A stretch of 9,105 bases of DNA from Bacteriovoracaceae bacterium UBA4573. Lineage in GTDB: Bacteria; Bdellovibrionota; UBA1018; UBA923. The DNA lies in assembly GCA_002387735.1 (NCBI GenBank), contig DGKJ01000048.1:8910-18014 (forward strand). Reading direction: 5' to 3'. This document shows, piece by piece, positions 1 to 5,222 of this stretch (the stretch's first letter is position 1; each line of letters starts with the position of its first letter). The position numbers were made by a program, and so were the translations under genes. The notes below the pieces were generated by a model, which worked only from the letters and a program-made list of their open reading frames with translations, ran no database searches and was not told where the DNA came from.

Positions 1-2
1 TC

Positions 3-734
3 GTCGGACGATTGAGTCAGAAGTCTAGAGACTCTTTTTCGCGAATGGTCTTAGCGCTAGTAAGCGAAGACTATGAAACTCTGTGTTACGAATACGCAGA
101 ATTAGGCGCTAGCGGAACAGGTATTGATTTTGATGCCTTTCAAAGAGAAGTACGAAATACGCTATCGCCCTATGTTGGAGCGGCACTAAAAGATGTAAAC
201 GCTGGGGCTATTTTAATAGAGGCCACAAAAATAGCAGTTCGGTATAGCATTAAAATTCCTGGCGATTGGATGGTCGTTTTCAAGGCGATATTTACGCTTG
301 AGGGCATGGGGCGGCAGTTAGACCCTGATTTCGATTTACTGGCCATTGGTTCAGATCTTGTAAAAACCGTATTGAAAGACCGCTACTCATTTCAACGCAT
401 TACCAAAGATTTTGCTTGGCTCGCTCGCGACGTAAACGCACTCTTGCAAGTAGCCCCCCGACAAATTCGTTGGATGTTCCGTAAATTCAACGCCAATGAC
501 TTTGCTTTTGAAATTAAGTTCAAGGAAGTCGAAGTGATTCGGCGTCAGATGGAACGGAGTTTTCGTGGTTTGGGGCTCGCCATTTTGACAGCAGCGCTTT
601 TCATGGCGGCTGCTATGAGTTTACAAATGCAGTCCGGCCACTTTGTTTTTACCTACTACCCGCTTCCCTCGATTTTATTTTTCTCGATGGGCTTAATTGG
701 GTTTTTAGGACTTATTTTGCGAAGTTGGCGTTAA
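3..734 (+). CDS. ABC1/UbiB-family kinase-like protein, C-terminal part (5' end outside window)
   Basis: The reading frame is open to the left edge, so the gene begins outside the window; the TTG at 12 is internal, because GRLSQKSRDSF matches the family's conserved G-R-L-S-x-K-x-R-D stretch. The visible 243 residues hold the C-terminal helical part of the atypical kinase fold, including the family signature KAIFTLEGMGRQLDPDFD near visible residues 92-109. Two hydrophobic segments follow close to the C-terminus (GLAILTAALFMAAAMSL and PSILFFSMGLIGFLGLIL), the membrane anchor typical of UbiB. ATP-binding residues lie upstream and cannot be checked. Known UbiB/COQ8 members support ubiquinone synthesis as atypical ATPases at the inner membrane; whether this one does is inferred, since the wider ABC1 family includes other roles. 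Its TAA overlaps the stop of the convergent acetyltransferase gene. Confidence 0.85.
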   Translation, partial: VGRLSQKSRDSFSRMVLALVSEDYETLCYEYAELGASGTGIDFDAFQREVRNTLSPYVGAALKDVNAGAILIEATKIAVRYSIKIPGDWMVVFKAIFTLEGMGRQLDPDFDLLAIGSDLVKTVLKDRYSFQRITKDFAWLARDVNALLQVAPRQIRWMFRKFNANDFAFEIKFKEVEVIRRQMERSFRGLGLAILTAALFMAAAMSLQMQSGHFVFTYYPLPSILFFSMGLIGFLGLILRSWR

Positions 735-1645
735 AGTGAGTCGAGTCCCCAGAACCAGAACTTTGAATAATCAATGACCCGACTTGTTAGTGGCTTGAAC
801 AACGCCAAATGCGATTGCATTAGTGGCTTGAGCGAGGTTCGATTTTCCGCTAGTCCCATGATGGGGTCAGCCAAACCGGGGTGAGTGAGCCACGTGAGGT
901 CCGAGTTTTTGCTCGCAGCTACTGCCGCCAATTTCGTGAGCGCGTTACCCTCGCCCCCCCATTCGTGCACGACGCCTTTCAAGTCCTTGCCACGGTTGTA
1001 GGCCAGGTAAGCCGTAGCTTCGCCTTGTTCATTTAACCACTGCAACCGAGTACAGGTCCTGATTTTTTCGAGCTCCGCCCAATATTCTGGGGTCCGTTCG
1101 CAGCGAAACACGTGATTTTGGTATAGGGCTTTAACTTCTTCGTTCCAGCCATACGCCGCGCTTCCTTTGGTTTCGTTGAGAATGCGATCAAGATTTTTTT
1201 CGTTGATGGCGGCGAAAAGTTCGGTGAGCAAATAAATTTCCTGAGTGCCAGCAGCCTTAAAGCCAAGTTTTTCGTAAAATGCCACCTGATCGCTCCAGAG
1301 TACAAGCGTTTCACAATTGTGTCTTAGTGCTAACCCCTCGAGTTCGGCCAACACCTGTGACGCAAGACCAGCGTTGCGGTGTTGAGGTGCGGTGGCGATT
1401 GCTCCAATAATACCGGCTTTAAAGGACTCGGATCCAACTTTAACGCGGCTAACGTGCAAAGCGCCAGAAGCTGCGATTGTGCCATTCTTAGTAATGATGC
1501 GAGACGACTCTAGGGTGGTGTTAGAAAAAAGCGGAGCAAAATCGACACAGTAACTTTCGTTGGCATCGTACTGGAAACTCGCATTTAAGAGTGTTTCCAG
1601 CGCATCGAGGTCTTGGCTTGTTGGATTTCGAATTTCAAAACTCAT
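731..1645 (-). CDS. GNAT-family N-acetyltransferase (304 aa)
   Basis: Predicted to transfer acetyl from acetyl-CoA to an unknown amine substrate in the cytoplasm. The N-terminal GNAT fold spans about residues 1-140. The acetyl-CoA-binding motif A is visible as AIATAPQHRNAGLASQVL (residues 82-99, with the Q/R-x-x-G/A pattern), and the usual FYEKLGF (123-129) marks the end of the fold. Residues 141-304 are a second domain that may be a degenerate GNAT fold, as in Eis-like tandem acetyltransferases; RTPEYW and VVHEWGG are its most conserved-looking parts. The ATG at 1645 is preferred over an in-frame TTG at 1711, because the fold begins at MSFEIRNPTSQD and the 22 extra residues look unlike a protein start. 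No strong ribosome-binding site is seen; the palindrome AACAATTGTT (1649-1658) lies just upstream. Substrate cannot be inferred. Confidence 0.85.
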   Translation of the reverse strand: MSFEIRNPTSQDLDALETLLNASFQYDANESYCVDFAPLFSNTTLESSRIITKNGTIAASGALHVSRVKVGSESFKAGIIGAIATAPQHRNAGLASQVLAELEGLALRHNCETLVLWSDQVAFYEKLGFKAAGTQEIYLLTELFAAINEKNLDRILNETKGSAAYGWNEEVKALYQNHVFRCERTPEYWAELEKIRTCTRLQWLNEQGEATAYLAYNRGKDLKGVVHEWGGEGNALTKLAAVAASKNSDLTWLTHPGLADPIMGLAENRTSLKPLMQSHLALFKPLTSRVIDYSKFWFWGLDSL

Positions 1646-1648
1646 CTC

Positions 1649-1658
1649 AACAATTGTT
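1649..1658. promoter_or_regulatory. Perfect 10-bp palindrome before the acetyltransferase gene
   Basis: AACAATTGTT is a perfect palindrome three bases upstream of the acetyltransferase start codon. It could be an operator half-site pair or chance in an AT-rich gap. I see no convincing -35/-10 pair for the acetyltransferase gene in the 92-base gap. Confidence 0.2.
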
Positions 1659-1706
1659 CCACAAACGGCAGCTGGCAACACTCGGCAGAAAAAACCATTT
1701 CGGTTC

Positions 1707-1719
1707 GGCAAGTTTTGCC
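1707..1719. repeat. Inverted repeat GGCAA-N3-TTGCC, copy 1
   Basis: GGCAA (1707-1711) and TTGCC (1715-1719) are separated by three bases in the gap between the acetyltransferase gene and the small ORF. The same arms recur at 1910-1922 and, with no spacer, at 2958-2967. They may be operator sites or simple hairpins. Confidence 0.35.
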
Positions 1720-1737
1720 CCTGCGAGCAACGAAGGT

Positions 1738-1905
1738 ATGGCGATTACGGTACTTACTCGTAAAGCAGGGGCAGTAAAAGAAATCGTATATCGTTATTGG
1801 GCTGGAAACGGGCTTTCGCTCGATAATTTAAACTACCAAGTAGACCGCATTATTCTTGGCGATGAAGAATTTCAGGATTTCATTAATGACGTGATCTTTA
1901 AGTAG
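1738..1905 (+). CDS. Small hypothetical protein (55 aa)
   Basis: I do not recognise this protein. The ATG at 1738 gives a 55-residue product beginning MAITVLTRKAGAVKEIVY and ending in an acidic stretch, ILGDEEFQDFINDVIFK. The frame stays open further upstream to 1591, but those residues lie antisense to the start of the acetyltransferase gene and look non-coding. The sequence AACGAAGGT before the ATG is only a weak ribosome-binding site. Support comes from protein-like composition, from the hairpin at 1909-1923 right after the stop, and from the T-tailed hairpin at 1942-1960. It has no predicted signal peptide or membrane segment. It could equally be the remnant of a longer gene, since it sits alone between a divergent gene and the flagellin promoter. 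Confidence 0.4.
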   Translation: MAITVLTRKAGAVKEIVYRYWAGNGLSLDNLNYQVDRIILGDEEFQDFINDVIFK

Positions 1906-1908
1906 GCC

Positions 1909-1923
1909 CGGCAAAGATTGCCG
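1909..1923 (+). repeat. Hairpin CGGCAA-AGA-TTGCCG, copy 2 of GGCAA palindrome
   Basis: A perfect 6-bp stem with a three-base loop begins three bases after the stop codon of the small ORF. There is no T-run, so it may be an mRNA 3'-end stabiliser or a protein-binding palindrome rather than a terminator. Its core arms are identical to those at 1707-1719. Confidence 0.4.
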
Positions 1924-1941
1924 CTTCATATTAAGCAGTGT

Positions 1942-1960
1942 CACATGGACATGTGTTTTT
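1942..1960 (+). terminator. Candidate intrinsic terminator before flagellin 1 promoter
   Basis: CACATG (1942-1947) pairs with CATGTG (1950-1955), and five T's follow at once. The stem is short and AT-rich, so it is a weak candidate. It lies three bases upstream of the -35 element of the flagellin promoter and could insulate the flagellin gene from upstream transcription. Confidence 0.45.
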
Positions 1961-1962
1961 CC

Positions 1963-1989
1963 TAAAGTCCCAAAAACTGCCGCCGATAC
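1963..1989 (+). promoter_or_regulatory. Sigma-28 (FliA-type) promoter of flagellin 1
   Basis: TAAA (1963-1966), exactly 15 bases, then GCCGATAC (1982-1989) matches the known flagellar sigma-28 consensus TAAA-N15-GCCGATAA at all but the last position. Transcription would start near 1995-2000, giving a leader of about 45 bases. This places flagellin 1 in the late class of flagellar genes. Confidence 0.85.
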
Positions 1990-1998
1990 GTGTTGTGA

Positions 1999-2013
1999 GT
2001 GACGGGAAGTCGC
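1999..2013 (+). promoter_or_regulatory. Leader hairpin with GGA in the loop (flagellin 1)
   Basis: GTGAC (1999-2003) pairs with GTCGC (2009-2013), one pair being G-U, leaving the loop GGGAA. It lies at the predicted 5' end of the flagellin 1 mRNA. A GGA in a short hairpin loop is the preferred site of CsrA/RsmA proteins. The stem is short, so chance is possible. Confidence 0.3.
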
Positions 2014-2025
2014 TTGATTTAGACG

Positions 2026-2037
2026 TTTCAAGGAGGA
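2026..2037 (+). promoter_or_regulatory. Conserved ribosome-binding block of flagellin 1
   Basis: TTTCAAGGAGGA contains a near-perfect anti-16S match, with GGAGG five bases before the ATG at 2042. The same 12 bases occur at 3215-3226 before flagellin 2, but there the spacing to the gene start is far longer. Confidence 0.85.
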
Positions 2038-2041
2038 AATT

Positions 2042-2887
2042 ATGGGTCTCAGGGTCAATACAAACATTGCTTCGCTTAATTCGCAGCGCCACTTGCGTTT
2101 GACGCGCGCCGCTCTCGATAAGAGTTTGGAAAAACTCTCGTCAGGCAGCCGAATCAATCGCGCCGGTGATGACGCCGCGGGACTCGCAATCTCCGAAAAC
2201 CTAAGAGCCCAAATTAAGGGCCTACAACAGGCAGAAAGAAACGCACTCGACGGTGTGAGCTTGGTGCAGGTCGCAGAAGGCGGATTGCAGGAAATCAGCA
2301 ACATCCTCATCCGGCTGCGCGAACTTGCAGTGCAGGCAGCTTCCGATACCGTGGGGCCAACCGAAAGAAAATTTCTCAATCGCGAATACGATGCTCTCTT
2401 ACAAGAGGTCGATCGTATTGCGAACGCGACCGAGTACAACCGCATCTCTCTACTTAATGGTAGCGGTACGGTGTTCGATATTCAGGTCGGTACCCGCAAT
2501 AATCCGAACGTCGACCGTATTACGTTTTTCGATTCATCCAGTGCCGACGTCGGTGTGGTTGCTCTAGGAATTAACCTTTCAAACGTGGCCGACAAAGCTA
2601 GTGCGCAGAATACATTGACGTCAATCGACAACGCGATCGTGTCGGTTTCGTCAATTCGCGCCGACTTCGGTGCCATGCAGAATAGATTGCAGTCCATTAT
2701 TAACAACCTGGCGATCAGCATCGAGAACATGAGTGCAGCCAACAGCCGAATTCGCGACACCGACGTGGCACTCGAAACAGCCGAGCTCACGAAGAACAAC
2801 ATTCTGGTTCAAGCGGGCACGGCGGTACTCTCTCAAGCTAACGCGTCAATTCAAGGCGCGCTGAGCTTGTTGAAAGGGACTGGTTAA
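2042..2887 (+). CDS. fliC: Flagellin 1 (281 aa)
   Basis: Filament subunit, exported by the flagellar type III system and polymerised under the cap. Residues 1 to about 140 form the conserved D0/D1 N-terminal helices, with LEKLSSGSRINRAGDDAAG and ILIRLRELAVQAASDT, the latter in the region recognised by TLR5 in other flagellins. Residues from about 215 form the matching C-terminal D1/D0 helices (GAMQNRLQSIINNLA, ANSRIRDTDVALETAEL). The short middle contains no D2/D3 surface domain, so this is a minimal flagellin. It ends SLLKGTG, three residues beyond the usual LL end. It has its own sigma-28 promoter and a strong ribosome-binding site, and lies 365 bases before a second flagellin of the same design. 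The symbol is a family name; which paralogue this is cannot be told. Confidence 0.97.
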   Translation: MGLRVNTNIASLNSQRHLRLTRAALDKSLEKLSSGSRINRAGDDAAGLAISENLRAQIKGLQQAERNALDGVSLVQVAEGGLQEISNILIRLRELAVQAASDTVGPTERKFLNREYDALLQEVDRIANATEYNRISLLNGSGTVFDIQVGTRNNPNVDRITFFDSSSADVGVVALGINLSNVADKASAQNTLTSIDNAIVSVSSIRADFGAMQNRLQSIINNLAISIENMSAANSRIRDTDVALETAELTKNNILVQAGTAVLSQANASIQGALSLLKGTG

Positions 2888-2952
2888 AGACTTAAACCCG
2901 CTGTCTCACTTGCTAGACGCTTTCGCGGCGCCTGGCTAGAGAGCAGAGGTTA

Positions 2953-2977
2953 AGACAGGCAATTGCCTGGTCTGTTT
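2953..2977 (+). terminator. Hairpin after flagellin 1, possible weak terminator; GGCAA palindrome copy 3
   Basis: AGACAGGC (2953-2960) pairs with GCCT-G-GTCT (2965-2973) with one bulged base and the loop AATT; GTTTCC follows. The core AGGCAATTGCCT is a perfect 12-bp palindrome. It starts 66 bases after the flagellin 1 stop codon. The T-run is poor, so termination is only possible, not shown. Confidence 0.35.
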
Positions 2978-2990
2978 CCTGTGGACTTTA

Positions 2991-3027
2991 TGTGTGGGTG
3001 ATCTCACGGAGTGGGATTACCCGCACA
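2991..3027 (+). other. Long hairpin with a GGA triloop between the flagellins
   Basis: Bases 2991-3007 pair without interruption with 3011-3027: 17 pairs, three of them G-U, leaving the loop GGA. Because all three imperfect pairs are G-U when read as plus-strand RNA and would be A-C mismatches on the other strand, the structure seems to act as plus-strand RNA. It lies downstream of flagellin 1 and upstream of the flagellin 2 promoter, so it would be in the flagellin 1 3' untranslated region if transcription runs that far. No T-run follows, which argues against a simple terminator. The rest of the 2888-3252 gap holds no supported gene. Confidence 0.55.
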
Positions 3028-3070
3028 TCAGTCACCTTTGTGAGTCAAGGCACGAGGGGGCAGATGTAAG

Positions 3071-3098
3071 TAAAGTCCAAAAAATGGCGGGAGAATAA
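3071..3098 (+). promoter_or_regulatory. Degenerate sigma-28-type promoter of flagellin 2
   Basis: TAAAGTCC followed by a run of A's copies the -35 side of the flagellin 1 promoter. The -10 side is poor: GAGAATAA (3091-3098) matches GCCGATAA at five of eight positions, at a 16-base spacing. Aligned side by side, the two promoters look homologous. Transcription would start near 3105-3110, giving a leader of about 145 bases. Confidence 0.55.
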
Positions 3099-3126
3099 AA
3101 TCTTACGCCAGGGTTTTTGGGAAACG

Positions 3127-3152
3127 GCCTGCTTTGCGCGAGCGAAGCGGGT
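3127..3152 (+). promoter_or_regulatory. Leader hairpin with GCGA tetraloop (flagellin 2)
   Basis: Bases 3127-3137 pair with 3142-3152 in 11 consecutive pairs (some G-U) around the loop GCGA, a member of the stable GNRA tetraloop class. It lies within the predicted flagellin 2 leader. Function is unknown; protection of the mRNA 5' end is one possibility. Confidence 0.4.
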
Positions 3153-3191
3153 AACGCAGTACTTGTTTCAAAGCGACCAAGGAACGGTCCG

Positions 3192-3211
3192 CCCTCGTAT
3201 GGATACGCGGG
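3192..3211 (+). promoter_or_regulatory. Leader hairpin with GGA in the loop (flagellin 2)
   Basis: CCC (3192-3194) and CGTA (3196-3199) pair with TACG (3204-3207) and GGG (3209-3211), with one mismatch, around the loop TGGA. It ends nine bases before the AAGGAGG block. A-x-GGA in a hairpin loop next to a GGA-rich ribosome-binding site is the pattern of CsrA-controlled leaders. Confidence 0.35.
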
Positions 3212-3214
3212 ATA

Positions 3215-3248
3215 TTTCAAGGAGGATGGGTTTATGAACGGAGGCTAG
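3215..3248 (+). promoter_or_regulatory. Duplicated ribosome-binding sites and a four-codon mini-ORF before flagellin 2
   Basis: The conserved block TTTCAAGGAGGA (3215-3226) is not at the right distance for the flagellin start at 3253. It is well placed for ATG-AAC-GGA-GGC-TAG (3234-3248), which would encode MNGG. This mini-ORF contains the GGAGG (3240-3244) that serves flagellin 2 with eight-base spacing, and it ends four bases before the flagellin ATG. A second trio, ATG-GGT-TTA-TGA (3226-3237), reads MGL-stop, like the start of flagellin 1 (ATG-GGT-CTC). It may be a relic of an older start site. Confidence 0.45.
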
Positions 3249-3252
3249 AAAC

Positions 3253-4086
3253 ATGGGATTTAGAATAGTAACCAATACCTCGGCGATCAACGCTCAACGT
3301 ACTTTAGGCAACAACCGACGGATGCTAGACAAGAGTTTGGAAAAACTCGCGTCTGGTAGCCGAATCAACCGATCGGGCGACGACGCTGCTGGTTTAGCGA
3401 TCTCTGAAAACTTAATAGCTCAGATCCGAGGCTTAAGGCAGGCAAAGCGAAACGCGCAAGACGGCATCAGTTTGATTCAGGTGTCAGAAGGCGGCTTGAA
3501 CGAAATTTCAAGCATCCTCATTCGTCTACGCGAACTTGCGGTGCAAGCTGCTTCAGATACGATTGGCGATACGGAACGTAAGTTCACGGATCGCGAGTTT
3601 CAGAATCTGAAGGACGAAGTCGATCGTATTTCCAACGCCACGGAATTCAACGGTACTCCGCTGCTTAACGGCCGCGCCGGTATCTTGGAGTTCCAAGTTG
3701 GCACACGCAACAATCCAATCCTGGATCGTATCGTGTACAACGGTGAAGGTGCAAACGCCACGCTTGCAGCATTGAAGCTTGGCGGCGAATCGGTTTCGAC
3801 GAAACTCGGAGCGCAAACGTCCCTCGCAGTTATTGACGACTCGCTGATTCAAGTGAACTCCATACGCGCCGACCTAGGTGCGATGCAGAATCGCTTGCAA
3901 AGCACGATCAACAACTTGGCGATTGCAGACGAAAACTTGGCAGCAGCGAATTCACGTATCCGTGACGTCGATGTAGCCGAGGAAAGCGCTGAGCTGACTC
4001 GTAACAGTATCTTGCTCCAGGCCGGTACTTCGGTACTTGCCCAAGCCAACATGGCGAGCAAGCTTGCATTGAAGTTGTTAGAATAG
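3253..4086 (+). CDS. fliC: Flagellin 2 (277 aa)
   Basis: Second filament subunit, of the same minimal architecture as flagellin 1 and very similar to it at both ends. The N-terminal D0/D1 helices carry LEKLASGSRINRSGDDAAG and ILIRLRELAVQAASDT; the C-terminal helices carry GAMQNRLQSTINNLA, AANSRIRDVDVAEESAEL and VLAQANMASKLALKLLE. The middle (about residues 140-210) is where the two differ most, around GRAGILEFQVGTRNNP and the stretch after it. There is no D2/D3 domain. Start chosen at 3253 by the GGAGG at 3240-3244 and by alignment of MGFRIVTN with MGLRVNTN. Its own promoter is a weaker sigma-28 match and its leader is longer and more structured than that of flagellin 1, so the two are probably expressed at different levels. 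A strong terminator follows. Confidence 0.97.
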   Translation: MGFRIVTNTSAINAQRTLGNNRRMLDKSLEKLASGSRINRSGDDAAGLAISENLIAQIRGLRQAKRNAQDGISLIQVSEGGLNEISSILIRLRELAVQAASDTIGDTERKFTDREFQNLKDEVDRISNATEFNGTPLLNGRAGILEFQVGTRNNPILDRIVYNGEGANATLAALKLGGESVSTKLGAQTSLAVIDDSLIQVNSIRADLGAMQNRLQSTINNLAIADENLAAANSRIRDVDVAEESAELTRNSILLQAGTSVLAQANMASKLALKLLE

Positions 4087-4103
4087 TCCAAAAACCCTGG
4101 CAG

Positions 4104-4151
4104 CCCCGGCTGGCGCGCGACCCTTCGCGGCTAGTCGGGGTTCCTTATTTT
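4104..4151 (+). terminator. Intrinsic terminator of flagellin 2
   Basis: CCCCGGCTGGC (4104-4114) pairs with GCTAGTCGGGG (4130-4140) with two G-U pairs; inside it CGCGA (4116-4120) pairs with TCGCG (4125-4129) around the loop CCCT. The tail TTCCTTATTTT follows. It starts 17 bases after the stop codon. Bases 4111-4151 are repeated exactly at 5218-5258. Confidence 0.8.
4111..4151 (+). repeat. 41-bp exact direct repeat, copy 1
   Basis: This stretch, the loop, 3' arm and tail of the flagellin 2 terminator, is identical to 5218-5258. Weaker similarity continues for about 13 bases beyond it, including CCAAACG in both copies. Copy 1 is inside a complete hairpin and looks like the original. Confidence 0.9.
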
Positions 4152-4180
4152 GGCAATCCAAACGGTTTTTGCGACCGATT

Positions 4181-4209
4181 TTGAACTAAAGTAAAAGCTA
4201 ACCTACAAA
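4181..4209 (+). promoter_or_regulatory. Candidate sigma-70-type promoter for the exported-protein gene
   Basis: TTGAAC (4181-4186), 17 bases, then TACAAA (4204-4209) matches four of six bases in each box of the general consensus. It lies after the flagellin terminator and 69 bases before the ATG at 4279. The match is modest. Confidence 0.35.
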
Positions 4210-4278
4210 ATTTGCCGAGTTGTTTAAAGCGTGCCTTTTGCGAAAATCAGAGATGAAAACTTTCGCCAAGGAGCCAAA

Positions 4279-5130
4279 ATGTTTGCTCGTCTCACAATAG
4301 TTCTTCTATTAACTGCAATGTCCGCCCACGCCCAAATGATGGGAGTGGGAGGAATGTTCTACCCTTTTAAACATTCCTCTGAAATGACGTGCGAAGAAGC
4401 CATTAACTCGCTCAATGGTGTTAGCGCTGCAAACCTTTCGGGATTAAGCGACTTTCAGGCCCCGTTCGTCATGAAAGACGGTAAAATTAAAGTCACTGAC
4501 GACAAGGCAATTTTCAAATCCACCAAAAAACAGGATCGGGTTTCTTTTACCGTCCCCATGTTTACCATGAATGGATTAGAATATGCCCCGGTAGACTTAA
4601 TCATTAAAAAAGCCGACGGAAAATTAATATCCGCCACCTTTGGTATGACTGAAGAAGAGCAACGTAAACGGATCGAAATCGCAAAAAAAGCGGGACAAAC
4701 CTCTTTCGAATATATTCAAACCAACGAGTATCTTTTTGAAAATAAGGGCGGCAACTGTCGGCTGAGCCAGGTCGGCGCTAAAAATAGCCCGATCGACAAA
4801 ACGAAAGGCACTGCTGCGACTTCGGTTTTTTACGATCGAAAATACTGCGAAAATATCGACCCGATCTTAAAACGTTTAGGCACCAATAATGTGGCGGAGT
4901 GTGCGAACTTATTTGGGCAAGCCGAACGTTCTTTTACGGCCCGCTCAACTGAATTAGCCAAAGAAAATAAAACGCTCTGGGGATTTGCTCCGCCCAGTGG
5001 TAGCGGCGGCGCATTTAATTTAATTTATTTAATTAATCTTTGCTCAACGCTGTCAATGCCGGGCAGCGGCATGTTTGGCGGATATCCCGCCACCGGAGCG
5101 GGAGAAGGTGTTGCCGCTCCGGCGTTTTAA
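4279..5130 (+). CDS. Exported protein of unknown function (283 aa)
   Basis: I do not recognise a family. The start at ATG 4279 is set by AAGGAG (4268-4273) and by a clear Sec signal peptide, MFARLTIVLLLTAMSAHA, with cleavage expected at AHA-Q; an in-frame GTG at 4231 would bury this signal. The mature protein of about 265 residues is probably periplasmic or secreted. It begins with a Met/Gly-rich stretch (QMMGVGGMF) and has five cysteines (residues 38, 160, 190, 208, 255), an odd number, so one would stay unpaired if the rest form disulfides. A charged middle (TEEEQRKRIEIAKKAG) precedes a Gly/Pro/Ala-rich tail. No lipobox or C-terminal anchor is seen. It lies between the two copies of the 41-bp repeat, with its own possible promoter, so a flagellar role should not be assumed from position. 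Confidence 0.8.
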   Translation: MFARLTIVLLLTAMSAHAQMMGVGGMFYPFKHSSEMTCEEAINSLNGVSAANLSGLSDFQAPFVMKDGKIKVTDDKAIFKSTKKQDRVSFTVPMFTMNGLEYAPVDLIIKKADGKLISATFGMTEEEQRKRIEIAKKAGQTSFEYIQTNEYLFENKGGNCRLSQVGAKNSPIDKTKGTAATSVFYDRKYCENIDPILKRLGTNNVAECANLFGQAERSFTARSTELAKENKTLWGFAPPSGSGGAFNLIYLINLCSTLSMPGSGMFGGYPATGAGEGVAAPAF

Positions 5131-5150
5131 ACTCTTTTACGTCCACTGCT

Positions 5151-5222
5151 GTCGAGACCTACATCTTCTCTGCGGTGTTGGTTAGGCTCGCTGCTTTGGT
5201 GATTGGCAAAGCCAACATGGCG
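5151..5222 (+). pseudogene. Remnant of a flagellin C-terminus
   Basis: The frame reads VETYIFSAVLVRLAALVIGKANMA. With a two-residue gap it aligns with flagellin 1 LETAELTKNNILVQAGTAVLSQANA and with flagellin 2 ILLQAGTSVLAQANMA. The last 14 bases, AAGCCAACATGGCG (5209-5222), are identical to 4043-4056 in flagellin 2. Immediately after, the sequence becomes the flagellin terminator, skipping the codons for SKLALKLLE and the stop. The jump happens at TGGCG, which occurs in the intact copy both at 4052-4056 and at 4111-4115, so a 59-bp deletion between these short repeats explains it. Upstream of 5151 no further flagellin likeness is clear. Similarity away from the exact match is modest, so this is an inference. 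Confidence 0.5.

Noticed and set aside
12..14. TTG as start of the left-edge gene
   Set aside because: The frame is open further left and the residues around it match the inside of the ABC1/UbiB family, so the gene is cut by the window edge.
731..734. Overlapping stop codons (TTAA) of the convergent UbiB-like and acetyltransferase genes as a special signal
   Set aside because: A convergent four-base stop overlap is common in compact genomes, and no hairpin is present.
1646..1711. N-terminal extension of the acetyltransferase from a TTG start
   Set aside because: The extra 22 residues do not resemble a GNAT start; the fold begins at the ATG at 1645.
1828..2445. Long antisense frame over the start of flagellin 1
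   Set aside because: It is a shadow of the flagellin codons with serine/arginine-rich composition and no ribosome-binding site or recognisable domain.
2042..4086. The flagellin pair as a recent identical duplication
   Set aside because: The middle regions, leaders and many third codon positions differ clearly, so the copies are old paralogues.
4192..4221. Sigma-28-like TAAA and GCCGAGTT before the exported-protein gene
   Set aside because: The spacing is 18 bases rather than 15 and the -10 side matches poorly; a general promoter at 4181-4209 fits better.
4231..4278. GTG start for the exported protein
   Set aside because: It has no good ribosome-binding site and would place 16 residues before a clear signal peptide; AAGGAG precedes the ATG at 4279.
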